A DNA stretch of 36,854 nt. Origin: Bacteroidota bacterium. GTDB taxonomy: Bacteria > Bacteroidota > Bacteroidia > Chitinophagales > Saprospiraceae. Positions 16,303 through 24,857 of the stretch are shown one piece after another (position 1 is the stretch's first letter; every line of letters starts with the position of its first letter). Location of the stretch: contig JAHEAQ010000053.1 of NCBI GenBank assembly GCA_024642705.1, positions 1 through 36,854 of the forward strand. The letters run 5' to 3'. The notes below the pieces were generated by a model. The model was not told the DNA's origin, made no database searches, and saw only the letters and a program-made list of their open reading frames with translations. Position numbers and translations under genes: made by a program.

Positions 16303-17207
16303 TGCTTTAATAAGTCTTTAATAGCGGCCGTTATTTCAGGATATTCATAGGTGAAATTTTCCGAAACCAGTTTTTCGGCTGATACTGTAGTGCTTGTAAG
16401 TATCACTTCTGACATTTCTCCAAAAATTAATTTTAATATAAATTCAGGAACCCCAAAACATAGAAAGGGACCTGTTTTAACAGTAGCTATGGTTTTTATT
16501 AATTCTTTACCAGTAACATAGTTCGGAGCAACAGCATTATAAATTCCATTTATGTTGTTTTCAATAACAAAATTGAATATTCTGCACAAATCATTTATAT
16601 GTATCCAAGACATTGCATGGTGCCCATCGCCAAAATAATTTCCAATTCTGAAATTAAAAGGCATAAGTATTGACTTTAGTGCTCCTTGATTTTTGGAAAA
16701 CACAATGCCTATTCTTAATAAACACCAGTTTTGAACAAATGCTTCTAGCTCATTATGTGCTTTTTCCCACTTTCTAGTGGTTGTTACCAAAAAGCTCTTT
16801 TCATCATTTGAAGTTTCTGTTTCTGATAACAATAGAATGTCATTATTACCATAAATTCCGATTGCTGAGGCGCCAATATAGGAAGGTTTAGGCCCCTTCA
16901 TCTTTTTTAAATACTTAAGCAATAATTGTGTTGTTTTGATTCTACTTTCAACAATTTCAACTTTTCTTTTTGCAGTCCATCTTTTATCTCCCAAACCTTC
17001 TGCAGCAAGATGAATGATATAATCCACATTTAATGCTTCTTCATCTATATATTCATTTTCAACATTCCATGTGTAATATTTAAATACTCCTTCATTTCTT
17101 GGTTTCCTGCTTAAAATAAATATATCATGTCCTTGATCATACAAATATTGAGCGAGCTTTTTACCAATATGACCTGTTCCACCAGTAATAAGTATTTTTT
17201 TTCTCAT
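16299..17207 (-). CDS. TIGR01777-family NAD(P)-dependent epimerase (YfcH-like SDR)
   Basis: 302 residues, an extended short-chain dehydrogenase/reductase of the TIGR01777 group. The Rossmann nucleotide motif is GGTGHIG at 9-15, with LSRKPR (32-37) after the second strand. Family hallmarks follow: HLAAEGLGDKRWTAKRK (66-82), SAIGIYGN (114-121) with Tyr119, and a C-terminal DUF1731-type segment. Members are widely conserved but their substrates are mostly unknown; some homologues affect cell division or nucleotide-sugar metabolism. It converges on the HAD gene with a 4-base overlap of stop codons. Confidence 0.85.
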   Translation of the reverse strand: MRKKILITGGTGHIGKKLAQYLYDQGHDIFILSRKPRNEGVFKYYTWNVENEYIDEEALNVDYIIHLAAEGLGDKRWTAKRKVEIVESRIKTTQLLLKYLKKMKGPKPSYIGASAIGIYGNNDILLLSETETSNDEKSFLVTTTRKWEKAHNELEAFVQNWCLLRIGIVFSKNQGALKSILMPFNFRIGNYFGDGHHAMSWIHINDLCRIFNFVIENNINGIYNAVAPNYVTGKELIKTIATVKTGPFLCFGVPEFILKLIFGEMSEVILTSTTVSAEKLVSENFTYEYPEITAAIKDLLKH

Positions 17208-17295
17208 AAATCTAATTTAAGTAATAAGTTGGCTTAATTTTTATGTATATTAAATAATAACTATGCATAAAAGTTTAATTTACCAATTTTAAAAA

Positions 17296-19044
17296 ATGAA
17301 AAAAATAGCTTTCTTTTTCTCTTTTGCATCTTTAATAATGATTTTTGGTAGTTGTAAATCTGATCAAACCAGTCAATCTGATTTTGATATCAGCATAAGA
17401 ATGAATAATCTACCACAAAAATTAAATCCTTTAGTCGGAACTCCGACAACTGAATCAACTGAAATTAATGCATTAATTTTTCTCCCCTTAGCTGATTATG
17501 ATCCAATTACATATGAAATGAGTCCTTTATTAATAAAAGAGCTAAGCCAGGGGCAAAAGATAAATGAAGGTCCTTTTGCAGGAGGGATTAAATATGAGTA
17601 TGAGATTCTCCCTGATGCTGTTTGGGATGATGGCACTCAGATAACTGCTGAAGATTATATGTTTACCATTAAAATTGCTAAAAATCCAAATGTTGATGCT
17701 TCTGCTTGGCGTGGAATTCTAAAAGATATTTCAGAAGTTACCATTGATGAAAATAATCCTAAGAAGTTTACTGTAACAATTGGTAAATATTTCCACCTGG
17801 CAAGGGAAGTAAGTTGCACTTTTGAAATCCTACCAAAACACATTTATGATCCAAATGGAGTTTTGGATGGATATGATTTGAGCTTATTGAATGATGTTGA
17901 AAAGCTTGATGAATTCATGAAGGTTGATAGTACTTTAGCGAAATTTGCACAATCATTCAATAGTAAGGACTTCACTCAAGATATAGTTTCAGGGAGTGGG
18001 CCTTATGCTATAAAATCTTGGGAGGCTGATCAATATATAGTTTTGCAAAAGAAAGCCAATTATTGGGGAAACAAATATAAGGATAGGACTCAACTTTTGA
18101 ATAATCCTACCACCATAACATACAGAGGAGTCAAAGATGAAAATGCCGCGCTTACATTGTTGAAAGATGGCAGCATTGATTTGATGAATGTGAAGGATGC
18201 AACATCTTTTGATAACCTAAAAAGTATTCCAGGATTCGATAGCTTATTTGCACTAAAGACTTCTCCATTGTTGCGATATTATTATGTTTCACTTAACAAT
18301 AGAATTCCAGAACTTGAAGATAAAGATGTACGTAAAGCTATTGCTTACTTATTTGATGTGGAAAATATAATAGAAACATTAGAAAATGGATATGCAGAAA
18401 GGCAAATTGGAGCAATAATGCCGAATTCTCCATTTTATGATTCATCTCTTAAGCCAATTCCTTTTGATCCAAAAAAAGCCATTGAAATATTAGAAAGTGA
18501 AGGATGGAAGGATTCTAATGGAAATGGAATTAGAGATAAGATGGTAAATAACAAGTTAGTTGAGATGGAAATTGATTATCTGGCTTCGACAAGTCCGCTT
18601 GGTCAAAAAGTTGGACTGTTATTTCAAGATAATGCCAAGCAAGCAGGTGTCAAAGTAGTTTTGAACATTCAAGAAGGTGCTCAATTATCAGCTTCAATGA
18701 GTAACCATGAGTTTGAGTCCGCTGCCTCAGCGGCTGGACTTTCGCTTGCTCCATATGATCCTTATCAACGCTGGCATTCTGCGAACAGTTCAGTTGGCGG
18801 TGGTAATTTTTTTGGCTATGTAAATGAAGCAAACGACAGTTTAATTCAAAAAATTAGAGAAACGGAGGATTTTGATGAAAGGAAAAAAGCTTATTTTGAA
18901 TTTCAAGAATTGATGTATGATGAACAACCTGTTGTATTTTTATATTCTCCGGTTCAGAAGTTTGTTTTAAGCAAGAAATATGTGGGTTTATTTTCTGTAA
19001 AAAGGCCAGGGTATTACATTGGAGCTTTCAACTTAAATGATTAA
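17296..19044 (+). CDS. Family 5 extracellular solute-binding lipoprotein (oligopeptide type)
   Basis: 582 residues, lipobox Cys20 (IFGSC), matching the DppA/OppA family: the N-terminal lobe with PLVGTPTTESTEINALIF, the YEILPDAVWDDGTQITAEDY block that is the hallmark of the family (about 105-120), the VRKAIAYLFD-type hinge region (about 350), and the PYDPYQRWHS segment (about 490). Such proteins deliver peptides, nickel or other small solutes to an ABC importer. No permease or ATPase gene is adjacent on either side, so its partner is elsewhere or it acts alone. It ends 191 bases from the convergent bamA end. Confidence 0.85.
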   Translation: MKKIAFFFSFASLIMIFGSCKSDQTSQSDFDISIRMNNLPQKLNPLVGTPTTESTEINALIFLPLADYDPITYEMSPLLIKELSQGQKINEGPFAGGIKYEYEILPDAVWDDGTQITAEDYMFTIKIAKNPNVDASAWRGILKDISEVTIDENNPKKFTVTIGKYFHLAREVSCTFEILPKHIYDPNGVLDGYDLSLLNDVEKLDEFMKVDSTLAKFAQSFNSKDFTQDIVSGSGPYAIKSWEADQYIVLQKKANYWGNKYKDRTQLLNNPTTITYRGVKDENAALTLLKDGSIDLMNVKDATSFDNLKSIPGFDSLFALKTSPLLRYYYVSLNNRIPELEDKDVRKAIAYLFDVENIIETLENGYAERQIGAIMPNSPFYDSSLKPIPFDPKKAIEILESEGWKDSNGNGIRDKMVNNKLVEMEIDYLASTSPLGQKVGLLFQDNAKQAGVKVVLNIQEGAQLSASMSNHEFESAASAAGLSLAPYDPYQRWHSANSSVGGGNFFGYVNEANDSLIQKIRETEDFDERKKAYFEFQELMYDEQPVVFLYSPVQKFVLSKKYVGLFSVKRPGYYIGAFNLND

Positions 19045-19060
19045 GAATTAGTAAAACCTC

Positions 19061-19111
19061 CATTGACTTAGAACCAATTATTGGTTAATGCAAAAGGAAT
19101 GTAAGTCAATG
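19061..19111. repeat. Nested inverted repeats in the convergent gap between the binding lipoprotein gene and bamA
   Basis: An outer perfect 10-bp inverted repeat (CATTGACTTA at 19061-19070, TAAGTCAATG at 19102-19111) encloses an inner perfect 7-bp one (AACCAAT at 19072-19078, ATTGGTT at 19080-19086). Either strand could fold as a stem with an internal hairpin. There is no T-tract, so it is not a typical intrinsic terminator. It starts 17 bases after the solute-binding gene's stop, so a structured 3' UTR, a bidirectional RNA end or a small mobile remnant are all possible. Confidence 0.5.
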
Positions 19112-19235
19112 AATAAAGGTGAAATGGCAGCAGTTTAGAAACTATTTATAAGCACCTTACCTTGTGTATTTTGAAAAAAAAAGTTTCAAAACCAGTTGTA
19201 GTAATTATCAAGATACATAATCTGCCGAACTATTT

Positions 19236-21824
19236 TTATTCAGGTTCAAATCCTAAAATGATACTAAACTTAGCATAATCAGTCCATTTAGCATTTTCTT
19301 CTATGTTTTGCTTATCAAATCCAAATCCATAATCAAAACCAAGTAATCCAAACATCGGAAGGAAAACTCTAAGTCCCAATCCAGCAGATCGTTTCAATTG
19401 AAATGGATTAAATTCTCTAAATCCATTATAAGCATTAGCACCTTGAGCAAATGCTAAAGCATAGATTGTAGAATTTGGATTCAATGTGAATGGATAACGC
19501 AATTCAATAGTGTACTTATTGAATATGGAGGCACCTGCTTGATCTGTGGTAATATCATTTATTTCGTATCCTCTTACAGAAATAATGTCTTTTCCTGTAA
19601 TTTGCACTTGTTGATTGTTCAAACCATCGCCACCCACTTCAAACCTTTCGAAAGGTGAAATCCCAATATCTTTTCTGTAATAACCAAGAACTCCTAATTT
19701 AGCTTGTGCTTTTACTACTAACTTATCAATAATATTAAAATAATATTCTGCGTCAAATCGCCATTTGTGATATTCGAGATATTCAAATCTTCTACCTTCT
19801 AAGAGATCCTCGATATATGTTATTTCAGCTGCTGCTGATAAAGGGGCTCCTTCTCCTTTTCTAAGGTTTTCTTCAGCGATATAGCTTGCTTTTTCAGCAT
19901 CAGTAAATTCAAAATCTGATTCTTTTCTCCAAAAATAATAAGGAGTAAGTTGAAGTGTCAAGGATATTTTAGAACCACTTCTAGGGAATATTGGATCAAC
20001 AATAGAACTTCTTACTAATGTTTGCCGAATATTAAAGTTTTTAAAATTACCCTCACTCACGCTGAAATCTGCTCTTCTATAATCTTCAAGAATCAAATTT
20101 TCCATATTTAATGTCGCTGAATAGATAAAGTAATCATCTGGCCATTTCAATTGAGTACCTAAACCCACTGAAACATTAAATATTGAGAATTGACCTTGGC
20201 TAAAAGTTCTATAATCGAATTTTGAATAGACGCTTCCTAAAGTAAAGCTATTTGGTTTTCTTCCACCCAACCAAGGTTCGGTAAATGAAAAATTATATGA
20301 CTGATAAAAATTGCTATTTGACTGCGCTCTAACAGACAATCTTTGCCCATCTCCTTGAGGAAGCGGATTCCATGTACTTCTATCTCTTATGTTTCGCAAT
20401 GAAAAGTTGTTAAATGTAACACCTAAAGTACCCACCAATCCTTGGTATCCTCCATAACCTGCTGATAGCTCCAATTGATCAGAAGGTCTCTCTTCCAGTA
20501 CATATTCAATATCAACTGTTCCATTTTTTGGATCCACAGGAGTCTGAATATCCATGTTTTCAGGATTGAAATAACCCAAATTAATTATTTCTCTTTGTGA
20601 TCTAAGAATATCAGATCTTGAAAATTTTTGGCCTGGTTTTGTTCGAACGGCTCTTCTGACTACGTTTTCATGCGTTCTATCATTTCCCGCTATGTTAACC
20701 CTATCAATTGTTGCTTGAGGCCCTTCATAAATCCTCATTTCCAAATCTATAGAATCATTTTCAACACTTATCTCTGTGGGCTCGACTCTAAAGAATAAAT
20801 AACCATCATCCATATATATAGAACTCACATCTCTTCCATCTTGAGCAAAATTGAGTCTTGAATTCAGTAATTCTTCATTATATGTGTCTCCCTTTTCGAT
20901 TCCTAAAACAGATTCTAAAGTCTCAGTATCATAAATAAAATTCCCTTTCCAACTTATGTTCCTGAAAACATATTTATTTCCCTCGTCAATATCTATTTTA
21001 ACATACAATTTTCCTTCTTCATCTCTCCAAACCGAATCTTTAACAATTTTTGCATCTCTGTATCCAATGGTATTATAGTATGCTATTAAAGCTTTTTTGT
21101 CATCTCTATAGTCAGACTCCATAAACTTGGATTTCTTCAGAAGGGTAAATTTCTTCTTTGTATTTTCAAGTTTCTTTCTCAGTTTTCTGGTTTTAACTTC
21201 ATTATTTCCTGTAAAAGTTAAATCTTCAATTCTGACTCTTTTTGCTTTTTGTATGTCAAATTCTAATCTCACAGAATTTGCCCTGATAGTGTCTTCGAAC
21301 TCATTAATATAGACTTTTGTATCAATAAAGCCATCTGAAATAAACTTTTCTTCTAACTTGAGTTTTGAAAGCGCTTTTAAATCTTCAGTAACAATGCCAC
21401 CTTTAGTCAATATACCGTCTACAATTTCATTTAATTCTTCGTGTTTTAATTTTTTAACACCGACATAGGAATACCTAGAAAGAATAGGTAATTCCGTTAA
21501 AGAGATACCTAAAAAAATTACATCTTCTTCTACTCTTTCCTGAATAATTTCGACATTAGAAAAAAGCTTTAACCTTAACAGAGCTTTTATAGCCTTTGGG
21601 ATTTCAGGTCCTGGAACGGTTATTTTTTTGCCAACTGTCAAGCCAGAAATTGAGATGATTGCATTAGGATCTCTATGTTTAGGTCCATATACATTGATTC
21701 CACCAATTTCATATTCAATTTGTTCTTCGTAGTCTAATTCAAGCAGGTTATCTTGTGCGTAGATATTTCCAGCAAATAAAAGTGAAAAACTAATGATGAA
21801 AAATTTTATTATATTTTTATTCAT
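19236..21824 (-). CDS. bamA: Outer membrane protein assembly factor BamA
   Basis: 862 residues: signal peptide (1-23, cleavage after IYAQ), five POTRA domains (about 35-430) and a C-terminal 16-strand barrel. The L6-loop motif VRGY is at 750-753, within ISVRGYEIND, and the last strand ends FSIILGFEPE. BamA folds and inserts outer-membrane barrel proteins. A basic segment rich in Lys/Arg (about 213-235, KTRKLRKKLENTKKKF) lies within the third POTRA region. It is downstream of uppS by 107 bases on the same strand, an order common in Bacteroidota, so the two are probably co-transcribed. The Skp/OmpH genes often found after bamA are absent here. Confidence 0.95.
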   Translation of the reverse strand: MNKNIIKFFIISFSLLFAGNIYAQDNLLELDYEEQIEYEIGGINVYGPKHRDPNAIISISGLTVGKKITVPGPEIPKAIKALLRLKLFSNVEIIQERVEEDVIFLGISLTELPILSRYSYVGVKKLKHEELNEIVDGILTKGGIVTEDLKALSKLKLEEKFISDGFIDTKVYINEFEDTIRANSVRLEFDIQKAKRVRIEDLTFTGNNEVKTRKLRKKLENTKKKFTLLKKSKFMESDYRDDKKALIAYYNTIGYRDAKIVKDSVWRDEEGKLYVKIDIDEGNKYVFRNISWKGNFIYDTETLESVLGIEKGDTYNEELLNSRLNFAQDGRDVSSIYMDDGYLFFRVEPTEISVENDSIDLEMRIYEGPQATIDRVNIAGNDRTHENVVRRAVRTKPGQKFSRSDILRSQREIINLGYFNPENMDIQTPVDPKNGTVDIEYVLEERPSDQLELSAGYGGYQGLVGTLGVTFNNFSLRNIRDRSTWNPLPQGDGQRLSVRAQSNSNFYQSYNFSFTEPWLGGRKPNSFTLGSVYSKFDYRTFSQGQFSIFNVSVGLGTQLKWPDDYFIYSATLNMENLILEDYRRADFSVSEGNFKNFNIRQTLVRSSIVDPIFPRSGSKISLTLQLTPYYFWRKESDFEFTDAEKASYIAEENLRKGEGAPLSAAAEITYIEDLLEGRRFEYLEYHKWRFDAEYYFNIIDKLVVKAQAKLGVLGYYRKDIGISPFERFEVGGDGLNNQQVQITGKDIISVRGYEINDITTDQAGASIFNKYTIELRYPFTLNPNSTIYALAFAQGANAYNGFREFNPFQLKRSAGLGLRVFLPMFGLLGFDYGFGFDKQNIEENAKWTDYAKFSIILGFEPE

Positions 21825-21931
21825 TCTAACTCTATTTTGGGCTTTTCCATTTATGTGCTTTCTAAATCATTATTAAAACTTAAAAAGAACGTAATGACCC
21901 TGTAATGTGTTGCAATAAATCTAATAGAAAC

Positions 21932-22672
21932 TCAAGTTAATTGTTCGCTTGTTTTTCCAAATCTTCTTTCTCTATGTTGATAATCTATAATCGCTTTATA
22001 TAAATCTTCCTTTCTAAAATCTGGCCAATACAGATCTGTAAAATACAATTCTGAATATGCCAATTGATAAAGTAAATAATTGCTTATTCTTTTTTCACCG
22101 CTTGTTCGAATAAGTAATTCTGGATCCGGAATACCTGCTGTGTCCAAATAAGTCTCAAAAAGTTCAGAATCAATCTGATCTGAAATTATTTTTCCAGCTT
22201 CTATGTCTCTACCTATATTTTTGACTGCATTGATTATTTCCCATCTGGAAGAATAATTTAATGCCAAAGTTAGAGTCATTCTTGTATTGTTTTTGGTTAA
22301 TTCAATACATTCTAATAGGGCAGAATAACTTTTAGATGGCAATTTTGACAAATCTCCAATAGCGTTCAGTTTTATATTGTTTTTATTTAAGGTTTCTACT
22401 TCGTTTTTGAGTGTATCAACCAATAAAGACATGAGCGCATTAACTTCGAATTTTGGTCTTTTCCAATTTTCTGTCGAAAAAGCATATAATGTAAGGTGCT
22501 TTATCCCTAATTCGGCACAGGATTCAGAACTTTCTCTCACTGCTTTAACTCCATTTCGGTGCCCAAAAACTCGTGGCTTTCCATACTTTTTTGCCCATCT
22601 CCCATTGCCATCCATAATAATGGCGATGTGTTGAGGTAACAAATCCATATTTATTTGAGATTTTAAATCCAT
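21932..22672 (-). CDS. uppS: Undecaprenyl diphosphate synthase (isoprenyl transferase)
   Basis: Makes the C55 lipid carrier precursor by adding cis isoprene units to farnesyl diphosphate; essential for peptidoglycan and other envelope polymers. 246 residues with catalytic Asp21 in AIIMDGNGRWA, FGHRNGVKAVRE (36-47), FSTENWKRP (65-73) and the C-terminal RTSGEKRISNYLLYQL block (189-204). The DGNGRW loop and RTSGE are hallmarks. The LNYGGR of many species is LNYSSR here, a form I know from Bacteroidota. Met9 could be an alternative start, since the conserved part begins only at about residue 12. It is upstream of bamA. Confidence 0.96.
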   Translation of the reverse strand: MDLKSQINMDLLPQHIAIIMDGNGRWAKKYGKPRVFGHRNGVKAVRESSESCAELGIKHLTLYAFSTENWKRPKFEVNALMSLLVDTLKNEVETLNKNNIKLNAIGDLSKLPSKSYSALLECIELTKNNTRMTLTLALNYSSRWEIINAVKNIGRDIEAGKIISDQIDSELFETYLDTAGIPDPELLIRTSGEKRISNYLLYQLAYSELYFTDLYWPDFRKEDLYKAIIDYQHRERRFGKTSEQLT

Positions 22673-22694
22673 TTTGAGAATCCTAAAATTTTTG

Positions 22695-22702
22695 CAAAAT
22701 TA
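22695..22702 (-). promoter_or_regulatory. Probable -7 promoter element for uppS
   Basis: On the minus strand this reads TAATTTTG followed by C, an exact fit to TAnnTTTG, 22 bases before the uppS ATG. The predicted leader is about 15 bases. No TTG -33 box is seen at the usual spacing, so this is less secure than the aspS and wecA-like promoters. Confidence 0.4.
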
Positions 22703-22827
22703 ATAAAAGCTAGCCAATATCCGAGATTACCTTAATTTATCTAATTAATTGTTATCATAAATTTTTGTTAAGACATACAATAATTATTCTATTTTAAATC
22801 TTATATCATCATAATCTAATAAAATAT

Positions 22828-23325
22828 ATGCATAAACTAATTATTTTTTGCCTGACATTGGCTGCAATAGCAAGCTCATGTACCATCGATCCATGCTTAA
22901 CCAAAGGCTTATTTATAAGTGGGTATCAGAAATTCAATGAAGAAGTATTTGAGCATTACAAGAATTATTCTCAAAAAGATTGGGAAGCGAAAGATGCAAA
23001 AATGGACAAATTTATAGACGGTTGTTATAAAAACTTTTCAAATGATTTAACCTCTGATGAGAAAAAAGATTTTTGGATTAAATATTTCAAGTATAAGTAT
23101 TATCGTCATGGCAGAAAAGTCTTAAGTGCTATCGAAGATGATGCAAATAAATTTTCGTTGGAAATCGATGAAGAAATACAAGTTTTGTTTGAAGATCCAG
23201 AAAAAGATATTAAAAAAATTCTAAATGAAATTTATGGCGATGAAATTGACAAGGCTATAGATGATTTCGTAGAAGGAATAAAAAGCATTGGGGATAGGAT
23301 AAAAGAATTTTTGGAGAAAGAATAA
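22828..23325 (+). CDS. Small lipoprotein of unknown function
   Basis: 165 residues with a lipoprotein signal peptide (lipobox AIASSC, Cys18). The mature part is charged and almost entirely predicted helical, with an acidic second half (DDANKFSLEIDEEIQ, then FEDPEKDIKKI). A second cysteine, Cys23, is close to the lipid cysteine and a third lies near the middle (Cys72). I do not recognise the family. It stands alone, divergent from uppS and 89 bases before the WecA-like gene, which has its own promoter. Confidence 0.75.
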   Translation: MHKLIIFCLTLAAIASSCTIDPCLTKGLFISGYQKFNEEVFEHYKNYSQKDWEAKDAKMDKFIDGCYKNFSNDLTSDEKKDFWIKYFKYKYYRHGRKVLSAIEDDANKFSLEIDEEIQVLFEDPEKDIKKILNEIYGDEIDKAIDDFVEGIKSIGDRIKEFLEKE

Positions 23326-23366
23326 TTTTTCAGAATAGTAAGAAAATATAGTTTCTAATTATAAAA

Positions 23367-23397
23367 TTCGAATAGTTATATCACTTAAGTATATTTG
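23367..23397 (+). promoter_or_regulatory. Bacteroidota promoter for the WecA-like gene
   Basis: TATATTTG at 23390-23397 is an exact -7 element (TAnnTTTG). TTCG at 23367-23370 is a one-mismatch -33 box, with a 19-base spacer, the canonical distance. Transcription would start near 23403, giving a leader of about 12 bases before the ATG at 23415. This makes the WecA-like gene and crcB a separate transcription unit from the lipoprotein gene. Confidence 0.65.
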
Positions 23398-23414
23398 TGG
23401 GCTAAGCAGCACTT

Positions 23415-24479
23415 ATGTATGATGTTATTCTGAGTTTTTTAACTGCATTTACCTTAACTTTTCTTGCTATTCCCTCTATAATTAGTGTGGCAATAAAGAA
23501 AGGGTTGTGCGATGAGCCTGGGGATAGAACAGCACATTCTACAAGCATTCCAACACTTGGGGGAATAGGAATTTTTGCAGGTATGATATTTTCAATTATC
23601 CTTTGGACTCCGTTTAACTATTTTGGTGATTTACAGTATATATTATGCGCATTTATTATCATTTTTTTGATAGGTGCAAAAGATGATATTGATCCTATGA
23701 ATCCGGGGAGGAAATTTTTAGGGCAGATTTTCGCAGCAGCAATTTTGGTTTTCAAAGCAAATGTCAAACTTACCAGTTTATATGGAATTTTTGGAATTTA
23801 TGCAATTCCTGAATTTGCGAGTATTATCCTATCTATTTTCACTATAATTGTAATCATCAATGCGTTCAACTTAATTGATGGTATTAATGGGTTGTCGGGA
23901 AGTATTGGAACTTTGATAAGTGTTTGTCTTGGAACTTGGTTTTTTTTGGTTGATAGACTTGAAATAGCAATTGTAGCATTTTCTCTGGCCGGTGCCCTAA
24001 TCGCATTTTTAAAATTCAATTTTAGTCCAGCGAAAATTTTTATGGGAGATACTGGCTCATTGTTGTTAGGATTGGTGTGCTCAATTCTTGCAATTCAGTT
24101 TATTGAATTGCACCAAGATTTGGTTGATTCTCCATATGCTTTCAAATCTGCGCCATCAGTAGCCATTGGCATTTTGATATTGCCATTATTCGACACTTTG
24201 AGAGTATTTACCATGCGAATTCTGAAAGGTAGATCGCCTTTTCAACCAGATCGGAACCATATTCATCATTTATTATTAGACTCTGGATTGAGTCATATGC
24301 AAGCAACTGGCGTATTAATTCTGGTGAATGTTCTATTTATTTTCATGACGGTAAAATTACAAGGTATTGGTAATTTGTACCTTCTTATCGTTATATTTAC
24401 TATTGCTTTAATTCTCACAAGCATACTTTTCTTATATGCAAGAAAACAGAGAATAAAGAATAAATTAAGTTCCAAATAA
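23415..24479 (+). CDS. Undecaprenyl-phosphate sugar-1-phosphate transferase (WecA/TagO/MraY superfamily)
   Basis: A polytopic membrane enzyme of 354 residues with about ten helices. It transfers a sugar-1-phosphate, probably GlcNAc-1-P, from a UDP-sugar to undecaprenyl phosphate, starting O-antigen or another envelope glycan. Conserved motifs are DEPGDRTAHSTSIPTLGG (33-50), the Asp90-Asp91-Asp93 cluster (KDDID), NAFNLIDGINGL (149-160), FMGDTGSLLLG (209-219) with Asp212, and the HIHH motif at 282-285. The HIHH form favours WecA/TagO over MraY. Upstream-made undecaprenyl units come from the UppS pathway encoded nearby on the other strand. Its stop overlaps the crcB start in TAATG. Confidence 0.92.
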   Translation: MYDVILSFLTAFTLTFLAIPSIISVAIKKGLCDEPGDRTAHSTSIPTLGGIGIFAGMIFSIILWTPFNYFGDLQYILCAFIIIFLIGAKDDIDPMNPGRKFLGQIFAAAILVFKANVKLTSLYGIFGIYAIPEFASIILSIFTIIVIINAFNLIDGINGLSGSIGTLISVCLGTWFFLVDRLEIAIVAFSLAGALIAFLKFNFSPAKIFMGDTGSLLLGLVCSILAIQFIELHQDLVDSPYAFKSAPSVAIGILILPLFDTLRVFTMRILKGRSPFQPDRNHIHHLLLDSGLSHMQATGVLILVNVLFIFMTVKLQGIGNLYLLIVIFTIALILTSILFLYARKQRIKNKLSSK

Positions 24480-24847
24480 TGACAATCAAAGCTTTAATTT
24501 TTGTTTTTTTAGGTGGAGGCATAGGAAGTATTTTAAGGTATTTGCTTAGTTTTTTAATTGCTCCTTTTTCTGAAAAATTTCCTTATGGAACTTTTGTTGT
24601 AAATATACTCAGCTGTATTTTGCTCGGATTCTTGATCTCCATAAGTATTAAAAATGCTATGAGCATGGAAATGAAACTTTTTCTTATGGTAGGTTTGTGC
24701 GGCGGATTTAGTACTTTCTCTACTTTTTCAGCTGAATCCTATCAATTGTTTAATACAGGCTTTCCATTTATGGCAATAGTATATATGGGTGGAAGTTTTC
24801 TAATATGCTTGTTATCAATTTATGGAGGAATGAAACTAGGAGCTTGA
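24479..24847 (+). CDS. crcB: Fluoride ion channel Fluc (CrcB)
   Basis: 122 residues, four transmembrane helices, a single-domain subunit expected to form the usual antiparallel dual-topology dimer that expels fluoride. Motifs are GGGIGSILRY (12-21) with Arg20, YGTFVVNILS (36-45) with Asn42, and the hallmark GGFSTFSTFSAE (75-86), which includes the central Na+ site and the pore phenylalanine region. It starts inside the stop codon of the WecA-like gene (TAATG, 1-base overlap), so it is translationally coupled. No fluoride riboswitch is seen before this operon. Confidence 0.93.
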   Translation: MTIKALIFVFLGGGIGSILRYLLSFLIAPFSEKFPYGTFVVNILSCILLGFLISISIKNAMSMEMKLFLMVGLCGGFSTFSTFSAESYQLFNTGFPFMAIVYMGGSFLICLLSIYGGMKLGA

Positions 24848-24857
24848 AAAAAAGATC

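Noticed and set aside
23326-23414. Fluoride riboswitch before the WecA-like gene and crcB
   Set aside because: I find none of the conserved GATGGC-type core or pseudoknot pairing; the gap is short and filled by a promoter.
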